Source: Campylobacter sp. TTU_617 (GTDB lineage Bacteria; Campylobacterota; Campylobacteria; Campylobacterales; Campylobacteraceae). Taken from it: a stretch of 64,000 nucleotides of DNA. This document shows positions 30,150 through 41,566 of the stretch, piece after piece. Under the pieces are notes generated by a model. The model was not told the origin of the DNA and made no database searches. It worked only from the letters and a program-made list of their open reading frames with translations. The stretch is from positions 1 to 64,000 of the forward strand of contig NZ_JAENKV010000002.1 of NCBI RefSeq assembly GCF_016599045.1. Reading direction: 5' to 3'. The position numbers and the translations under genes were made by a program. Position 1 is the first letter of the stretch. Each line of letters opens with the position of its first letter.

Positions 30150-30873
30150 ATGCCAAGAAAAAATTTAATAGAAAATAAAAATCAACATAAAGCAAAGAAT
30201 TTATATTCAAAAAAAGATAACTTAAATATAAACTTAGCTATGCAAAAAACTAAAGAATATTTAGAAAAAAATTTTCATTAAATAGATATGAGAGGGGGTT
30301 GCGAATTTTATAGATGGTAAATATTATTTTGAAATAGAGAAAAAAATAGAAATTTCTTTTATGATTAATAATATTAAATCAACAAAAATTCGCGTCCAAT
30401 TTGATATGAATTTTATAGATAATACTATAAAACCAGATGGTGGAGTATTATTTTTATGATGAGAATTATAAAAAAGTTCTATTGATTACAGAAGCTAAAA
30501 GACAAGGAGCTAATGATACTAGAAAAAAGAAGGCAAAAGCAAACAAGTTGCTGGAAATGCTATAGAAAGACTAGGAAAAAATTTAATAGGTATTAAAGCC
30601 ATGTTAAATCATGAAAAAATAACTCCTTTTGTATGTTTTGGCTGGGGATGTGATTTCGCAAGCAGTGAAAAATCCGTTTTAGCAAAATTAAATGTTTTAA
30701 ATGAATTTTACTATCTAAATAAAACTTATATTTTTAAAGCAGATGGCAATAGTGATCATAATTATTTTTCTCCTGTTAGTATGTATTTTATAGAAAATAA
30801 GTGGGAAGTAAATGAAATGTTTGAAATTATGAAAGAAATTGCTAAAACATCTTTAAGGTATTATATCTTTTAA
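30150..30873 (+). pseudogene. Broken EcoRI-family type II restriction endonuclease
   Basis: Read across three frames, the region spells an EcoRI/RsrI-family nuclease. ATG 30150 opens MPRKNLIENKNQHKAKNLYS and hits a stop at 30279-30281. A second frame gives FIDNTIKPDGGVLFL and stops at 30457-30459. A third gives YDENYKKVLLITEAKRQGAN. A fourth segment resumes with KQVAGNAIERLGKNLIGIKA and runs cleanly to FEIMKEIAKTSLRYYIF. E. coli EcoRI has the same order: IKPDGG, EAKHQG, AAGNAIERSHKN and KIMFEIMFDISTTSLR. The catalytic Asp (PDGG at 30433-30444) and Glu-Lys (EAK at 30491-30499) are still legible. At least three frame breaks mean no active enzyme. It stands directly upstream of the methyltransferase. 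Confidence 0.85.
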
Positions 30874-30874
30874 T

Positions 30875-31969
30875 ATGGCTACTGAAAACCCTAACTTTTT
30901 AAAAGAGCAAATCATTACTTATCTTGGTAATAAAAGAGCACTTTTAGGCTTTTTAGAACAAGGATTTAATTTTGCTAAAAAAGAATTAAAAAAAGATAAA
31001 TTTAGCTTTTGTGATATCTTTAGTGGTTCAGGTATAGTCAGTCGTTTTGCAAAAGCACACTCAAATTTTATTATAGCTAATGATTTAGAAAATTATTCAA
31101 GAATTATTAATGAATGCTATCTTAGCAATAAAGATGAAAATTTAAATAAAACTATAAAAAAATATCATAAAAATCTAACTCAAAACTTAAGACTTCAAAA
31201 AGGTTTTATTAGTAAGCTTTATGCTCCAAAAGATGAAAATTTTATCCAAAAAGATGAAAGAGTTTTTTATACTATTAAAAATGCAATGTATTTAGATACT
31301 TTAAGAGCAAAAATTGATAATGATATTCCAAAAGAATTTAGACATTTTTTTATAGCACCTTTAATCTATGAAGCAAGTGTTCATTCTAATACAAGTGGAG
31401 TTTTTAAGGGTTTTTATAAAGGAAAAAATGGTATAGGAAAATTTGGAGGAGAAGCTGGCAATGCTTTAAAACGAATTAAAGGTGAAATAGAACTTAAAAT
31501 GCCTATTTTTTCAAATTTTTCTTGTGAATTTAAGGTTACACAAAAAGATGCAAATATACTTGCAAAAGAACTTGATAATATAGATGTAATTTATCTTGAT
31601 CCCCCTTATAATCAACACCCTTATAGCTCTAATTATTTTATGCTAAATTTAATTGCAAATTATAAAGAACCCAAAGAAATTTCAAATATAAGTGGAATTC
31701 CAAAAGATTGGAATCGTAGTGTTTATAATAGTCAAAAAAATGCTGAAAATGCTTTATTTGATCTAATTTATAATTTAAAAGCTAAAATCATTTTATTATC
31801 TTATAATTGTGAAGGCTTTGTAAAAAAAGAAAATTTTTTAAAACGTTTACAAAATCTTGGAAAATGCTTTTTATTGGAACAAAAATATAATACTTTTAGA
31901 GCTAGTAGAAATCTTAAAAATCGCTCTATTTATGTCAATGAGCAACTTTATATTTTAGTTAAAAATTAA
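30875..31969 (+). CDS. ctsM: Adenine-specific DNA methyltransferase CtsM
   Basis: An N6-adenine methyltransferase of 364 residues with the SAM/target motif [13 protein letters not shown] near residue 242 and [15 protein letters not shown] near residue 45 (motif I). It lies between infC and ruvC and matches C. jejuni Cj0208, known as CtsM, which methylates RAATTY and is needed for efficient natural transformation because C. jejuni takes up DNA marked this way. The frame is intact. The ATG lies one base after the pseudo-endonuclease stop. RAATTY includes the EcoRI site GAATTC, which fits the identity of the dead nuclease next door. Confidence 0.88.
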   Translation: MATENPNFLKEQIITYLGNKRALLGFLEQGFNFAKKELKKDKFSFCDIFSGSGIVSRFAKAHSNFIIANDLENYSRIINECYLSNKDENLNKTIKKYHKNLTQNLRLQKGFISKLYAPKDENFIQKDERVFYTIKNAMYLDTLRAKIDNDIPKEFRHFFIAPLIYEASVHSNTSGVFKGFYKGKNGIGKFGGEAGNALKRIKGEIELKMPIFSNFSCEFKVTQKDANILAKELDNIDVIYLDPPYNQHPYSSNYFMLNLIANYKEPKEISNISGIPKDWNRSVYNSQKNAENALFDLIYNLKAKIILLSYNCEGFVKKENFLKRLQNLGKCFLLEQKYNTFRASRNLKNRSIYVNEQLYILVKN

Positions 31970-32442
31970 TATTTCATCCTTAAATTTGCTCCGTGTGTTA
32001 AAGCTATAGCAATAGCATCTGTAATATCTAAAGGTTTAATATCTTTTGAAATTCCTAAAAGTCTTTTTACCATAAAAGCAACTTGTTCTTTTGTCGCTTT
32101 TGCTTTTCCTGTTATTGCTTTTTTAATTTGTAAAGGAGTATATTCTTTAAATTCACCATGAATTTGTAAAATTTTTAAACTTAAAGCTCCACGAAATTGT
32201 GCAAGTTTTAAAACTGTTTTTGGATTATAAGCAAAAAATATATCCTCTATAGCTACCTCATCAAATTGATGATTTTTAAAGATTAAATCTAGTCCTTCAC
32301 AAAGCTCTGTAATTTGATATTGAAGTGTAGAAGGTTTAATCTTTATAAGTCCTGCTTCTATAAGAGTATTTTTATTTTTATCACTTTCTATAATAGCATA
32401 ACCACAAAAACGAGTTCCTGGATCAATTCCTAAAATTTTCAA
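31966..32442 (-). CDS. ruvC: Holliday junction resolvase RuvC
   Basis: Cuts Holliday junctions together with RuvAB. The 158-residue protein begins [11 protein letters not shown] with the catalytic Asp7, and has AIEDIFF (catalytic Glu near residue 67) and a C-terminal [13 protein letters not shown] with further acidic residues. It ends four bases inside ctsM's end (convergent overlap) and is divergent from dnaA, the usual Campylobacter origin layout. Confidence 0.95.
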   Translation of the reverse strand: MKILGIDPGTRFCGYAIIESDKNKNTLIEAGLIKIKPSTLQYQITELCEGLDLIFKNHQFDEVAIEDIFFAYNPKTVLKLAQFRGALSLKILQIHGEFKEYTPLQIKKAITGKAKATKEQVAFMVKRLLGISKDIKPLDITDAIAIALTHGANLRMKY

Positions 32443-32457
32443 AATAAACCTTAAAAA

Positions 32458-32487
32458 TGTGAAATTCTTTTCTAAAGATGTGAATAA
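32458..32487 (-). promoter_or_regulatory. DnaA-box-like motifs upstream of dnaA
   Basis: TGTGAATAA at 32479-32487 (TTATTCACA on the minus strand) matches the DnaA box used by H. pylori and relatives (TTATTCAC). A weaker TGTGAAATT lies at 32458-32466. They fall in the ruvC-dnaA gap and could serve dnaA autoregulation or a first origin subregion. Confidence 0.5.
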
Positions 32488-32547
32488 TTTTAACCTTTTT
32501 TTATAAAATTAAAGATAAAATTTAAAAAATATATTAGATAGGATTCA

Positions 32548-33870
32548 ATGGATATAAATAAAATACTTGATTTTTTAAAAAAAGAACTTTCAGAAAATGA
32601 GTATGAAAATTATATTTTACCTCTTAAATTAAATGAAAAACAAAGCAAAGCAGATCTTTTAGTTTTTAATGCTTCAAATGAATTTCTAGCTAAATTTACT
32701 CAAACAAAATACGCTCAAAAAATTTCTTATTTTTATGAAGTACAAACTGGTATCAAAGCAAAAGTTATTATTCAAACACAAAATACAAAAACCCATTCTA
32801 AAGCTAGTAAAATAGATATAATGCAAATTAAAACACAAAGCACTATATTAAATCCCTCTTTTACCTTTGATAGTTTTGTTGTAGGAGATTCGAATGAATA
32901 TGCCTATGTAACCTGTAAAGCTGTAGCTAACAAAGATAAATTAGGAAAACTTTATAATCCTATTTTTATTTATGGAGCAACTGGGCTTGGTAAAACTCAT
33001 TTACTCCAAGCTGTTGGCAATACTTGTTTAGAACTTGGCAAAAAAGTTATTTATGCTACAAGTGCAAATTTTGTTAATGATTTTACTTCTCATCTAAGCA
33101 ATAAAACTATGGAAAAATTCCACGAAAAGTATAGAAATTGTGATGTATTACTCATTGATGATGTTCAATTTTTAGGAAAAACAGATAAAATTCAAGAAGA
33201 ATTTTTTTTCACTTTTAATGAAATTAAAGATAGATTAGGTCAAATTATTATGACTTCAGATAATCCACCAAATATGTTAAAAGGTATCACAGAAAGATTA
33301 AAAAGTCGTTTTGCAAATGGAATAATTGCTGATATTACACCGCCTGAACTTGATACAAAAATGACAATTATAAGAAAAAAATGTGAATTTAATGAAGTAA
33401 ATTTAAATAATGAAGTTATTAATTATATTGCAACTTCTATGGGAGATAATATAAGAGAAATTGAAGGTATGATTACAAATCTAAATGCTTATTCAAGACT
33501 TATTAACCAAGAAATAACTTTAGATATAGCAAAAAGTTTAATGAAAGATCATATCAAAGAGAAAAAAGAAAATATTACTATAGAAGATATACTTAATATT
33601 GTTTGTAAAGAATTTAATATAAAACCAAGTGATATAAAATCAAACAGAAAAACAAAAAATATAGTAACTATAAGACGCATTGTGATTTTTTTAGCAAGAG
33701 AGCTTACAACTATGTCTATGCCTCAACTTGCAATGTTTTTTGAAATGAAAGATCACACAGCAATTTCACATAATATTAAAAAAATTAATGAACTTTTTTT
33801 AGAAAATTTAGAACTTAAAAATAAAATTGAAGAACTTAAAAATAAAATTTTAACAAAAAGTCAAAGTTAA
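32548..33870 (+). CDS. dnaA: Chromosomal replication initiator DnaA
   Basis: Binds DnaA boxes at oriC, melts the DNA and loads the helicase. The 440-residue protein has Walker A GATGLGKTHL near residue 142, Walker B LLIDDVQF near residue 201, the sensor/initiator region, and domain IV with the DNA-binding signature MKDHTAISHNIKKI near residue 401. A TATAAA at 32502-32507 is a possible -10. First gene of the dnaA-dnaN-gyrB run. Confidence 0.97.
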   Translation: MDINKILDFLKKELSENEYENYILPLKLNEKQSKADLLVFNASNEFLAKFTQTKYAQKISYFYEVQTGIKAKVIIQTQNTKTHSKASKIDIMQIKTQSTILNPSFTFDSFVVGDSNEYAYVTCKAVANKDKLGKLYNPIFIYGATGLGKTHLLQAVGNTCLELGKKVIYATSANFVNDFTSHLSNKTMEKFHEKYRNCDVLLIDDVQFLGKTDKIQEEFFFTFNEIKDRLGQIIMTSDNPPNMLKGITERLKSRFANGIIADITPPELDTKMTIIRKKCEFNEVNLNNEVINYIATSMGDNIREIEGMITNLNAYSRLINQEITLDIAKSLMKDHIKEKKENITIEDILNIVCKEFNIKPSDIKSNRKTKNIVTIRRIVIFLARELTTMSMPQLAMFFEMKDHTAISHNIKKINELFLENLELKNKIEELKNKILTKSQS

Positions 33871-33999
33871 GTGAAAAAATGTGAATAAAAATGAAAAATT
33901 AAAAAAGAAAAAACTATGATAAAATAAATTTTTAAAACACTTTTTCACATTTTCAATATGCTTATTATTATGATGAAATTAAATTAAAAAGGAGAAAAA
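33871..33999. other. oriC: Probable replication origin oriC (dnaA-dnaN gap)
   Basis: The 129-base gap is very AT-rich. It contains TGTGAATAA at 33880-33888 (TTATTCACA, minus strand), AGTGAAAAA at 33870-33878 and TTTTTCACA at 33941-33949, in opposing orientations around an A/T-only run that could melt. In several epsilonproteobacteria the main DnaA-binding origin cluster lies in this gap. Established by analogy, not proven here. Confidence 0.6.
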
Positions 34000-35067
34000 A
34001 TGAAATTAAGTATAAATAAAAATACTTTAGAATCTGCTATTATTTTATGTAATGCTTATGTAGAAAAGAAAGATTCTAGTACTATCACTTCTCATTTACT
34101 TTTTGAAGCAAATGAAGATAAACTTACAATCAAAGCAACTGATTTTGAAATAGGAATAAATTATAAAATCAGAAAAATTCGTATAGAATCTTCTGGTTTT
34201 GCAACAGCAAATGCAAAAAGCATTGTTGATGTAATCAAAAACTTAAACAATGAAGAAGTTACACTTGAAACTATCGATAATTTTTTATTTATAAGACAAA
34301 AAAGCACAAAATATAAATTACCAATGTTTAATTATGAAGATTTTCCAAATTTCCCACAAACAGAAGGTAAAAATAAATTTGATATTGATTCTAGTGATTT
34401 AAGCAGATCTCTTAAAAAAATTCTCCCAAGTATAGATACAAATAATCCAAAATATTCTTTAAATGGTGCTTTTTTAGATATAAAAACTGAAAAAATCAAT
34501 TTTGTAGGAACAGATACAAGAAGATTAGCTATTTATACTTTAGAAAAAAATAATGAACAAGAATTTCACATTTGTATCCCTAAAAAAGCTATTACAGAAA
34601 TGCAAAAACTTTTTTATGAAAAAATCGAAATATTTTACGATGAAAATATGCTTATAGCTAAAAATGACAATTTTGAATTTTTCACAAAACTTATTAATGA
34701 TAAATTCCCAGATTATGAAAAAGTTGTGCCAAAACAATTTAAACAAGAAATTATTTTACAAACTGAAGATTTTATAGATTCTTTAAAGAAAATTAGCGTA
34801 GTAACAGAAAAATTAAAAATTCATTTCCTAAAAAATAAAATTATATTTGAAGGTATTAGTCTTGATAATATGGAAGCAAAAACAGAGCTTGATATAGAAC
34901 TTAATTTAGAAGAAGAATTTGCTCTTAGTGTTAAAATTAAATATTTATTAGATTTTCTATCTTCTATTGAAGAAAATGAATTTAAAATCAGTATCAATGA
35001 ACCAAATTTAGCTTTTGCTGTAAGTTCAGGAAAACTTGAAATGGTTATTATGCCAATGATTTTATAA
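34000..35067 (+). CDS. dnaN: DNA polymerase III beta subunit (sliding clamp)
   Basis: The 355-residue ring subunit that holds the polymerase on DNA. Similarity to the epsilonproteobacterial clamp is seen in KATDFEIGINYKI and the late LEMVIMPM C terminus, which is the usual clamp end (VVMPMRL type). AAAGGAG precedes the ATG. Position between dnaA and gyrB is diagnostic. Confidence 0.95.
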   Translation: MKLSINKNTLESAIILCNAYVEKKDSSTITSHLLFEANEDKLTIKATDFEIGINYKIRKIRIESSGFATANAKSIVDVIKNLNNEEVTLETIDNFLFIRQKSTKYKLPMFNYEDFPNFPQTEGKNKFDIDSSDLSRSLKKILPSIDTNNPKYSLNGAFLDIKTEKINFVGTDTRRLAIYTLEKNNEQEFHICIPKKAITEMQKLFYEKIEIFYDENMLIAKNDNFEFFTKLINDKFPDYEKVVPKQFKQEIILQTEDFIDSLKKISVVTEKLKIHFLKNKIIFEGISLDNMEAKTELDIELNLEEEFALSVKIKYLLDFLSSIEENEFKISINEPNLAFAVSSGKLEMVIMPMIL

Positions 35068-37422
<2,355 letters not shown>

Positions 37423-37439
37423 GAATTTAGAGATAATTT

Positions 37440-38414
37440 ATGAAAAAATATAATTTTTTAGATTTAATTATAGAAGTTTTAAAAGAAAGTAAATTTCCTT
37501 TAAGTGCAAATGAAATTTGGCAATATGCTTTAGATAAAGGTTTTGAAAAAAAACTTCAAACTTATAAAGATGGAAATTTAAGTAAAACTCCAGTTGCAAG
37601 TTTAGCTGCTAAAATTTATGTAAATTTAAATAGTAAAAATTCTCTGTTTTCAATAGTTTCTAAAAGACCAACAAAATTTTGGCTTAAAGAAAGAGAAAAT
37701 GAGCTTGATTTAAAAAATATTGAAAATATATCAACTAATAAATTTTCAAATTTATTGATTCAAAAAGAAGTTAAATTTAAAGAAAGGGATTTACACCCTT
37801 TACTTGTTAAATTTTTATTTGAAAGTGAAAATTTTAATCTTTATTCTAAAACTATTTTTCACGAAAAGTCTCAAAAAGGTAAAAGTGGTGAAAATGAATG
37901 GATTCATCCTGATATAGTCGGTGTGCATTTTCCTTTTAAAGATTATGAAGATGAAACTTTTACACTTTGTAAAAATTTAAATCAAATTTCTTATAAAATT
38001 TATAGTTTTGAGTTAAAAGTCAAACTTGATTTTTCTAATTTAAGATCAAGTTATTTTCAAGCTGTAAGTAATTCAAGTTGGGCGAATGAAGGATACTTAG
38101 TTGCTTTAGAATTTGATGATGAAATTATGAAAGAACTTTGGAGACTAAATAATGCTTTTGGAATAGGTTTTATAAAGCTTAATACAGATATTAATGATTC
38201 TAAAATAATTATTAAAGCAAAAGAAAAACAGAATTTAGATTTAATAACACTCGATTTATTAGTGAGCAAAAATGAAGATTTTAAAAATTTCATACAAAAT
38301 TTAAGTAAAGATATTAGTATAAGTGATATTGAACGTATTGGATATAAATTTTATGATGAAATTTACAATGATGAAAAAATGCAAAAATATTTAAAAGATA
38401 AAAAAATTATTTAA
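37440..38414 (+). CDS. HrgA-like protein: HARE-HTH domain plus restriction-endonuclease-like domain
   Basis: A 324-residue soluble protein. Residues 1-85 form a HARE-HTH domain (FPLSANEIWQYALDKGF .. KTPVASLAAKIYVNLN .. FSIVSKRPTKFWL), a winged-helix-like module found in DNA-modification and restriction proteins. Residues about 125-300 look like a PD-(D/E)xK-type fold: HPDIVGVHFPF (acidic residue near 161), then FELKVKLDFSNLRSSYFQAV with E-x-K near residue 190. The family is annotated HrgA/COG2958 and in H. pylori replaces a restriction endonuclease gene. It sits between gyrB and a P-loop protein. No partner methylase adjoins it. A defence or DNA-repair role is inferred, not shown. Confidence 0.68.
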   Translation: MKKYNFLDLIIEVLKESKFPLSANEIWQYALDKGFEKKLQTYKDGNLSKTPVASLAAKIYVNLNSKNSLFSIVSKRPTKFWLKERENELDLKNIENISTNKFSNLLIQKEVKFKERDLHPLLVKFLFESENFNLYSKTIFHEKSQKGKSGENEWIHPDIVGVHFPFKDYEDETFTLCKNLNQISYKIYSFELKVKLDFSNLRSSYFQAVSNSSWANEGYLVALEFDDEIMKELWRLNNAFGIGFIKLNTDINDSKIIIKAKEKQNLDLITLDLLVSKNEDFKNFIQNLSKDISISDIERIGYKFYDEIYNDEKMQKYLKDKKII

Positions 38415-38947
38415 TGATTTTTTTAATAGCTGGAGAATCACATACTGGAAAAACCTTACTCGCTCAAAAACTTTTAGAACTTTATCATTATCCTTATATA
38501 AGCTTAGATCATTTAAAAATGGGATTTTTAAAAGGAATTTTTCCTAAACCTTTTGAAGTTGATGAAGATATAAAAATCGCTAAATTTTTATATCCTATTA
38601 TTAGAAGTATCATAAAAACTAATTTAGAAAATAATCAAAATCTTATTTTAGAAGGAATTTATCTTTATCCTAAATATATTAATCTTTTAAAAGAAGAGTT
38701 TAAATCTAAAATAAAACATTTAAATTTACTTTTTTCTAAAGAATATATTCTAAAAAATTATGAGTTGATTTATGAAAAAGAAAGTGTAATAGAAAAACGT
38801 TTAGTAAGTGAAAAAGTAATTCTAAATGAACTTATAAAAGATCATCTAAAATTAAAAGAAGAATGTTTAAAATACCAATGTAATTTTTTAGAATTTAAAG
38901 AAAATTATGAATTAGAGTTTGAAAAAGCCTTAATTTTTTTTAATTAG
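38414..38947 (+). CDS. P-loop kinase-like protein
   Basis: A 177-residue protein that begins with a Walker A motif, IFLIAGESHTGKTLLAQKLL, and continues like small-molecule kinases of the adenylate/2-phosphoglycerate kinase fold: SLDHLKMGFL as a likely substrate-lid segment and ILEGIYLYP as a Walker-B-like strand. The start overlaps the HrgA-like stop (TTAATG), so the two are co-translated. Substrate unknown; a role as toxin or nucleotide kinase cannot be excluded. Confidence 0.6.
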   Translation: MIFLIAGESHTGKTLLAQKLLELYHYPYISLDHLKMGFLKGIFPKPFEVDEDIKIAKFLYPIIRSIIKTNLENNQNLILEGIYLYPKYINLLKEEFKSKIKHLNLLFSKEYILKNYELIYEKESVIEKRLVSEKVILNELIKDHLKLKEECLKYQCNFLEFKENYELEFEKALIFFN

Positions 38948-39060
38948 TTTTTGTATAATTTTACTCTTAGAAAAAATACTATTAGCAGATAAATATTCGT
39001 CTATATTTGTAATTAATTTTAAAATTAATAAACTAAAATTATTTAAAAGGAGTATAAATA

Positions 39061-39447
39061 ATGCGTTATGGTGAAAAAGAGATAAAAGAATTTGATGTAG
39101 ATAAACACTTAGAGCTTTGGCCAAATGATGCTAAAAGTGATTATGTGATTAAGATTACTTTGCCTGAATTTATGTGCTGTTGTCCAAGAAGTGGGTATCC
39201 TGATTTTGCGACAATTTATTTTGAATATATTCCAGATAAACTAGTAGTTGAACTTAAAGCTATAAAATTATATATTAATTCTTTTATGTATAGAAATATT
39301 TCTCACGAAGCAAGTATCAATGAAATTTACAATACTTTAAAAGATAAATTAAAACCAAAATGGATTAAAGTTGTAGGGGATTTTAACCCACGTGGTAATG
39401 TACATACTATCATAGAATGTCGAAGTGATATGATTGTGCCAAAGTAA
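39061..39447 (+). CDS. queF: NADPH-dependent 7-cyano-7-deazaguanine reductase QueF
   Basis: Reduces preQ0 to preQ1 in queuosine synthesis. The 128-residue protein is the short unimodular type: catalytic Cys in CCPRSGYPDFATIYF (around residues 41-43), and the preQ0-binding VELKAIKLYINSFMYRNISHE. An AAAAGGAG site lies ahead of the ATG. The upstream 113 bases show no preQ1 riboswitch that I can recognise. The QueC step is encoded at 55.9-57.0 kb in this same window. Confidence 0.95.
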   Translation: MRYGEKEIKEFDVDKHLELWPNDAKSDYVIKITLPEFMCCCPRSGYPDFATIYFEYIPDKLVVELKAIKLYINSFMYRNISHEASINEIYNTLKDKLKPKWIKVVGDFNPRGNVHTIIECRSDMIVPK

Positions 39448-39687
39448 ATTTAAAAAATGGATAAAAATTAAATCTAAAAATAATAAATTTTTATCTATTT
39501 AATTCAAATTCAATTATTAAATTTTTATACTTTAATCGTACTAATTAAGATTATTTTTTAAATAATAAAAAATAAATTTTATATAAAATACTTTTTATTT
39601 TTAAAAATTTATTACCAATTATAAAGTAATAATTTTAATTTTTATCCTTATTTAAAGGATAAAAATTAAATATTTTTATAAATTCTC
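39448..39687 (+). other. Spacer between queF and the S10 operon
   Basis: No gene. GATAAAAATT (39460-39469) can pair with AATTTTTATC (39486-39495), probably the queF terminator. A second, 16-bp perfect hairpin (39634-39649 with 39655-39670, loop ATTTA) stands just before the S10 promoter. The rest is AT-rich. Confidence 0.55.
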
Positions 39688-39717
39688 TTGACAAGCAAAA
39701 TATGAATTTATTATACT
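39688..39717 (+). promoter_or_regulatory. Promoter of the S10 ribosomal operon
   Basis: TTGACA at 39688-39693 and TATACT at 39712-39717, 18 bases apart: one of the few promoters in the window with a good -35. Start of transcription near 39724, giving a leader of about 50 bases. Confidence 0.75.
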
Positions 39718-39732
39718 TTCGTTTTATTTTTA

Positions 39733-39750
39733 GTTAGTTTTTAAACTAAC
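39733..39750 (+). promoter_or_regulatory. Leader hairpin of rpsJ
   Basis: GTTAGTTT-TT-AAACTAAC forms an 8-bp hairpin in the S10 leader. In E. coli the S10 leader is the target of L4 autoregulation; whether this simpler hairpin does the same is unknown. Confidence 0.5.
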
Positions 39751-39773
39751 GAGTTCTTTTAAAAGGAAAAATT

Positions 39774-40091
39774 ATGGAAAGAATTAGGCTTAAGCTTAAA
39801 GCTTATGACCACAGAGTCCTAGATAGAACAGTTGCAGCGATTGTAGAAGCTGTTAAAAGAACAGGTGCAGATATTAGAGGTCCAATACCATTACCTACTA
39901 AAATTAAACGATATACAGTTTTAAAATCCCCACATATTAATAAAGATTCTCGTGAGCAGTTTGAAATTAGAATTCACGCACGTTTATTAGATATAGTGGC
40001 TGCTACTCCTGATACAGTTGATTCTTTAACTAAGCTTGATTTAGCTCCAGAAGTTAATGTTGAAGTTAGAGCTATGGGTAAAAAAGGATAG
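39774..40091 (+). CDS. rpsJ: 30S ribosomal protein S10
   Basis: S10 (also NusE in antitermination) opens the operon. The 105-residue form starts [17 protein letters not shown], the universal S10 beginning, and contains [33 protein letters not shown] precedes the ATG. Confidence 0.98.
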   Translation: MERIRLKLKAYDHRVLDRTVAAIVEAVKRTGADIRGPIPLPTKIKRYTVLKSPHINKDSREQFEIRIHARLLDIVAATPDTVDSLTKLDLAPEVNVEVRAMGKKG

Positions 40092-40094
40092 AAT

Positions 40095-40670
40095 ATGGAA
40101 TATATTGTAGAAAAAATAGGTATGAGTAGAACTATCACAAGTCCTAGTATTGCCGTAACTTTATTAAAAGTTGTGAATACTAAAGTTTGTGAAATTGATA
40201 ATGGTAAAGCATTAGTTGCTTATCCTAAAGGTAAAAGAAGCAACAAATGTATAAAAGGTCAACAAAAAAAATACAATCTTTCAGCTGAATTTAACCGCTT
40301 TGCAACTTTAGAAGTGGCAAATACAGAAATAGGTGATTTAGATGAAACTCCTTTGAATGAAGCAAAAATTTTAAAAGTAAGTTTTAATTCTAAAGGACGC
40401 GGTTATAGCGGTGTTGTTAAAAGACATAACTTTGGTGGTGGTCCGGCATCTCACGGAAGTAGATTTCATAGACGCCATGGATCAATTGGTAATAGAGAAT
40501 GGCCAGGTCGTGTTCAACCAGGGATGAAAATGGCAGGACATTATGGAAATGAAAAGGTTAGTGTTAAAAACGAAGTTGTATCCTATGATGCACAAAATAA
40601 AATCTTAGTTGTTAAAGGTGCAGTACCAGGATATAATGGTGCCATGGGTAAAATAAGGATTGCAAAATGA
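40095..40670 (+). CDS. rplC: 50S ribosomal protein L3
   Basis: 191 residues. The [19 protein letters not shown] block of L3 is evident, followed by the [15 protein letters not shown] loop that reaches the peptidyl-transferase centre. The N-terminal half is shorter than in E. coli, as in epsilonproteobacteria. Three bases separate it from rpsJ; it overlaps rplD by four. Confidence 0.98.
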   Translation: MEYIVEKIGMSRTITSPSIAVTLLKVVNTKVCEIDNGKALVAYPKGKRSNKCIKGQQKKYNLSAEFNRFATLEVANTEIGDLDETPLNEAKILKVSFNSKGRGYSGVVKRHNFGGGPASHGSRFHRRHGSIGNREWPGRVQPGMKMAGHYGNEKVSVKNEVVSYDAQNKILVVKGAVPGYNGAMGKIRIAK

Positions 40671-41281
40671 GTAAAATAACTATTTTAGATGAAAAATTTG
40701 ATAGAGCTGGAGAATTAGATCTTCCTGCCAAATATGCAGAAGTAAATCCACACAATCTTTATTTATATGTAAAATCTTATCTTGCTAGTCTTAGAGCAAA
40801 TACTGCTCATACAAAAGGTAGAAGCGACGTAAGTGGTGGTGGTAAAAAACCTTGGAGACAAAAAGGAAGAGGTGGAGCAAGAGCTGGTTCTACAAGAACA
40901 AATGTTTGGGTAGGAGGTGCTGTAGCTTTTGGTCCTACTAATAATAGAAATTATTTCCAAAAAGTTAATAAAAAGCAAAAAAGATTAGCACTTGAGAGAG
41001 CTTTAGAAGAAAAAGCTTCAAAAAATTCTCTTTTTGTAGTTCCTTCATTAACTATAGAAAGTGGTAAAACTAAAGATGCTAATGCTGTTATTAAAAAATT
41101 AGGGCTTAAAGATGCTTTAATTGTTAAAGATATGCTAGATGAAAAAACACTTTTAGCTTATAGAAATTTGTCAAATTGCTATGTTGTTGATATAAACGAA
41201 GTTAATGCATATCTTGTAGCTGTTTTTAATGCAGTTATTTTTGAAAAATCAGCATTAGATTCAATTACAAAAGAAGGATAA
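40667..41281 (+). CDS. rplD: 50S ribosomal protein L4
   Basis: 204 residues. The conserved tunnel loop [20 protein letters not shown] is present from about residue 51. L4 in E. coli represses the S10 operon. ATG overlaps the rplC stop (ATGA). Confidence 0.98.
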   Translation: MSKITILDEKFDRAGELDLPAKYAEVNPHNLYLYVKSYLASLRANTAHTKGRSDVSGGGKKPWRQKGRGGARAGSTRTNVWVGGAVAFGPTNNRNYFQKVNKKQKRLALERALEEKASKNSLFVVPSLTIESGKTKDANAVIKKLGLKDALIVKDMLDEKTLLAYRNLSNCYVVDINEVNAYLVAVFNAVIFEKSALDSITKEG

Positions 41282-41283
41282 TT

Positions 41284-41565
41284 ATGGCAGATATTACAGA
41301 TATTAAAACTATACTTTATACAGAAAAAAGCTTGAATTTACAAGAAAATGGTGTCGTAGTTATTCAAACTTCAACAAGAATGACTAAAACAAGTTTAAAA
41401 GTAATATTAAAAGAATATTTTGGCGTAAATGCACAAAGTATTAATTCTTTAAGAACTAATGGAAAAGTGAAACGTTTTAGAGGTCGTACAGGACAAAGAA
41501 ACGATTATAAAAAATTCTATGTAAAGCTACCTGAAGGTGTTAGCTTAGAAAATATGGAGGCTTAA
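41284..41565 (+). CDS. rplW: 50S ribosomal protein L23
   Basis: 93 residues. [19 protein letters not shown] and the basic loop [13 protein letters not shown] are typical. L23 forms the docking site for SRP and trigger factor at the tunnel exit. Confidence 0.97.
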   Translation: MADITDIKTILYTEKSLNLQENGVVVIQTSTRMTKTSLKVILKEYFGVNAQSINSLRTNGKVKRFRGRTGQRNDYKKFYVKLPEGVSLENMEA

Positions 41566-41566
41566 A

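Noticed and set aside
30294-30298. G5 run in the pseudo-endonuclease as a phase-variation tract
   Set aside because: Too short to slip often, and other frame breaks remain in the gene whatever its length.
30601-30873. 90-residue open frame as an independent gene
   Set aside because: It is the C-terminal part of the broken EcoRI-like gene, whose frame continues upstream of the ATG with NAIERLGKN.
38948-39060. preQ1 riboswitch upstream of queF
   Set aside because: I could not find the AGAGGUUC-type stem and the A-rich tail with its ribosome-site pairing; only plain AT-rich sequence is visible.
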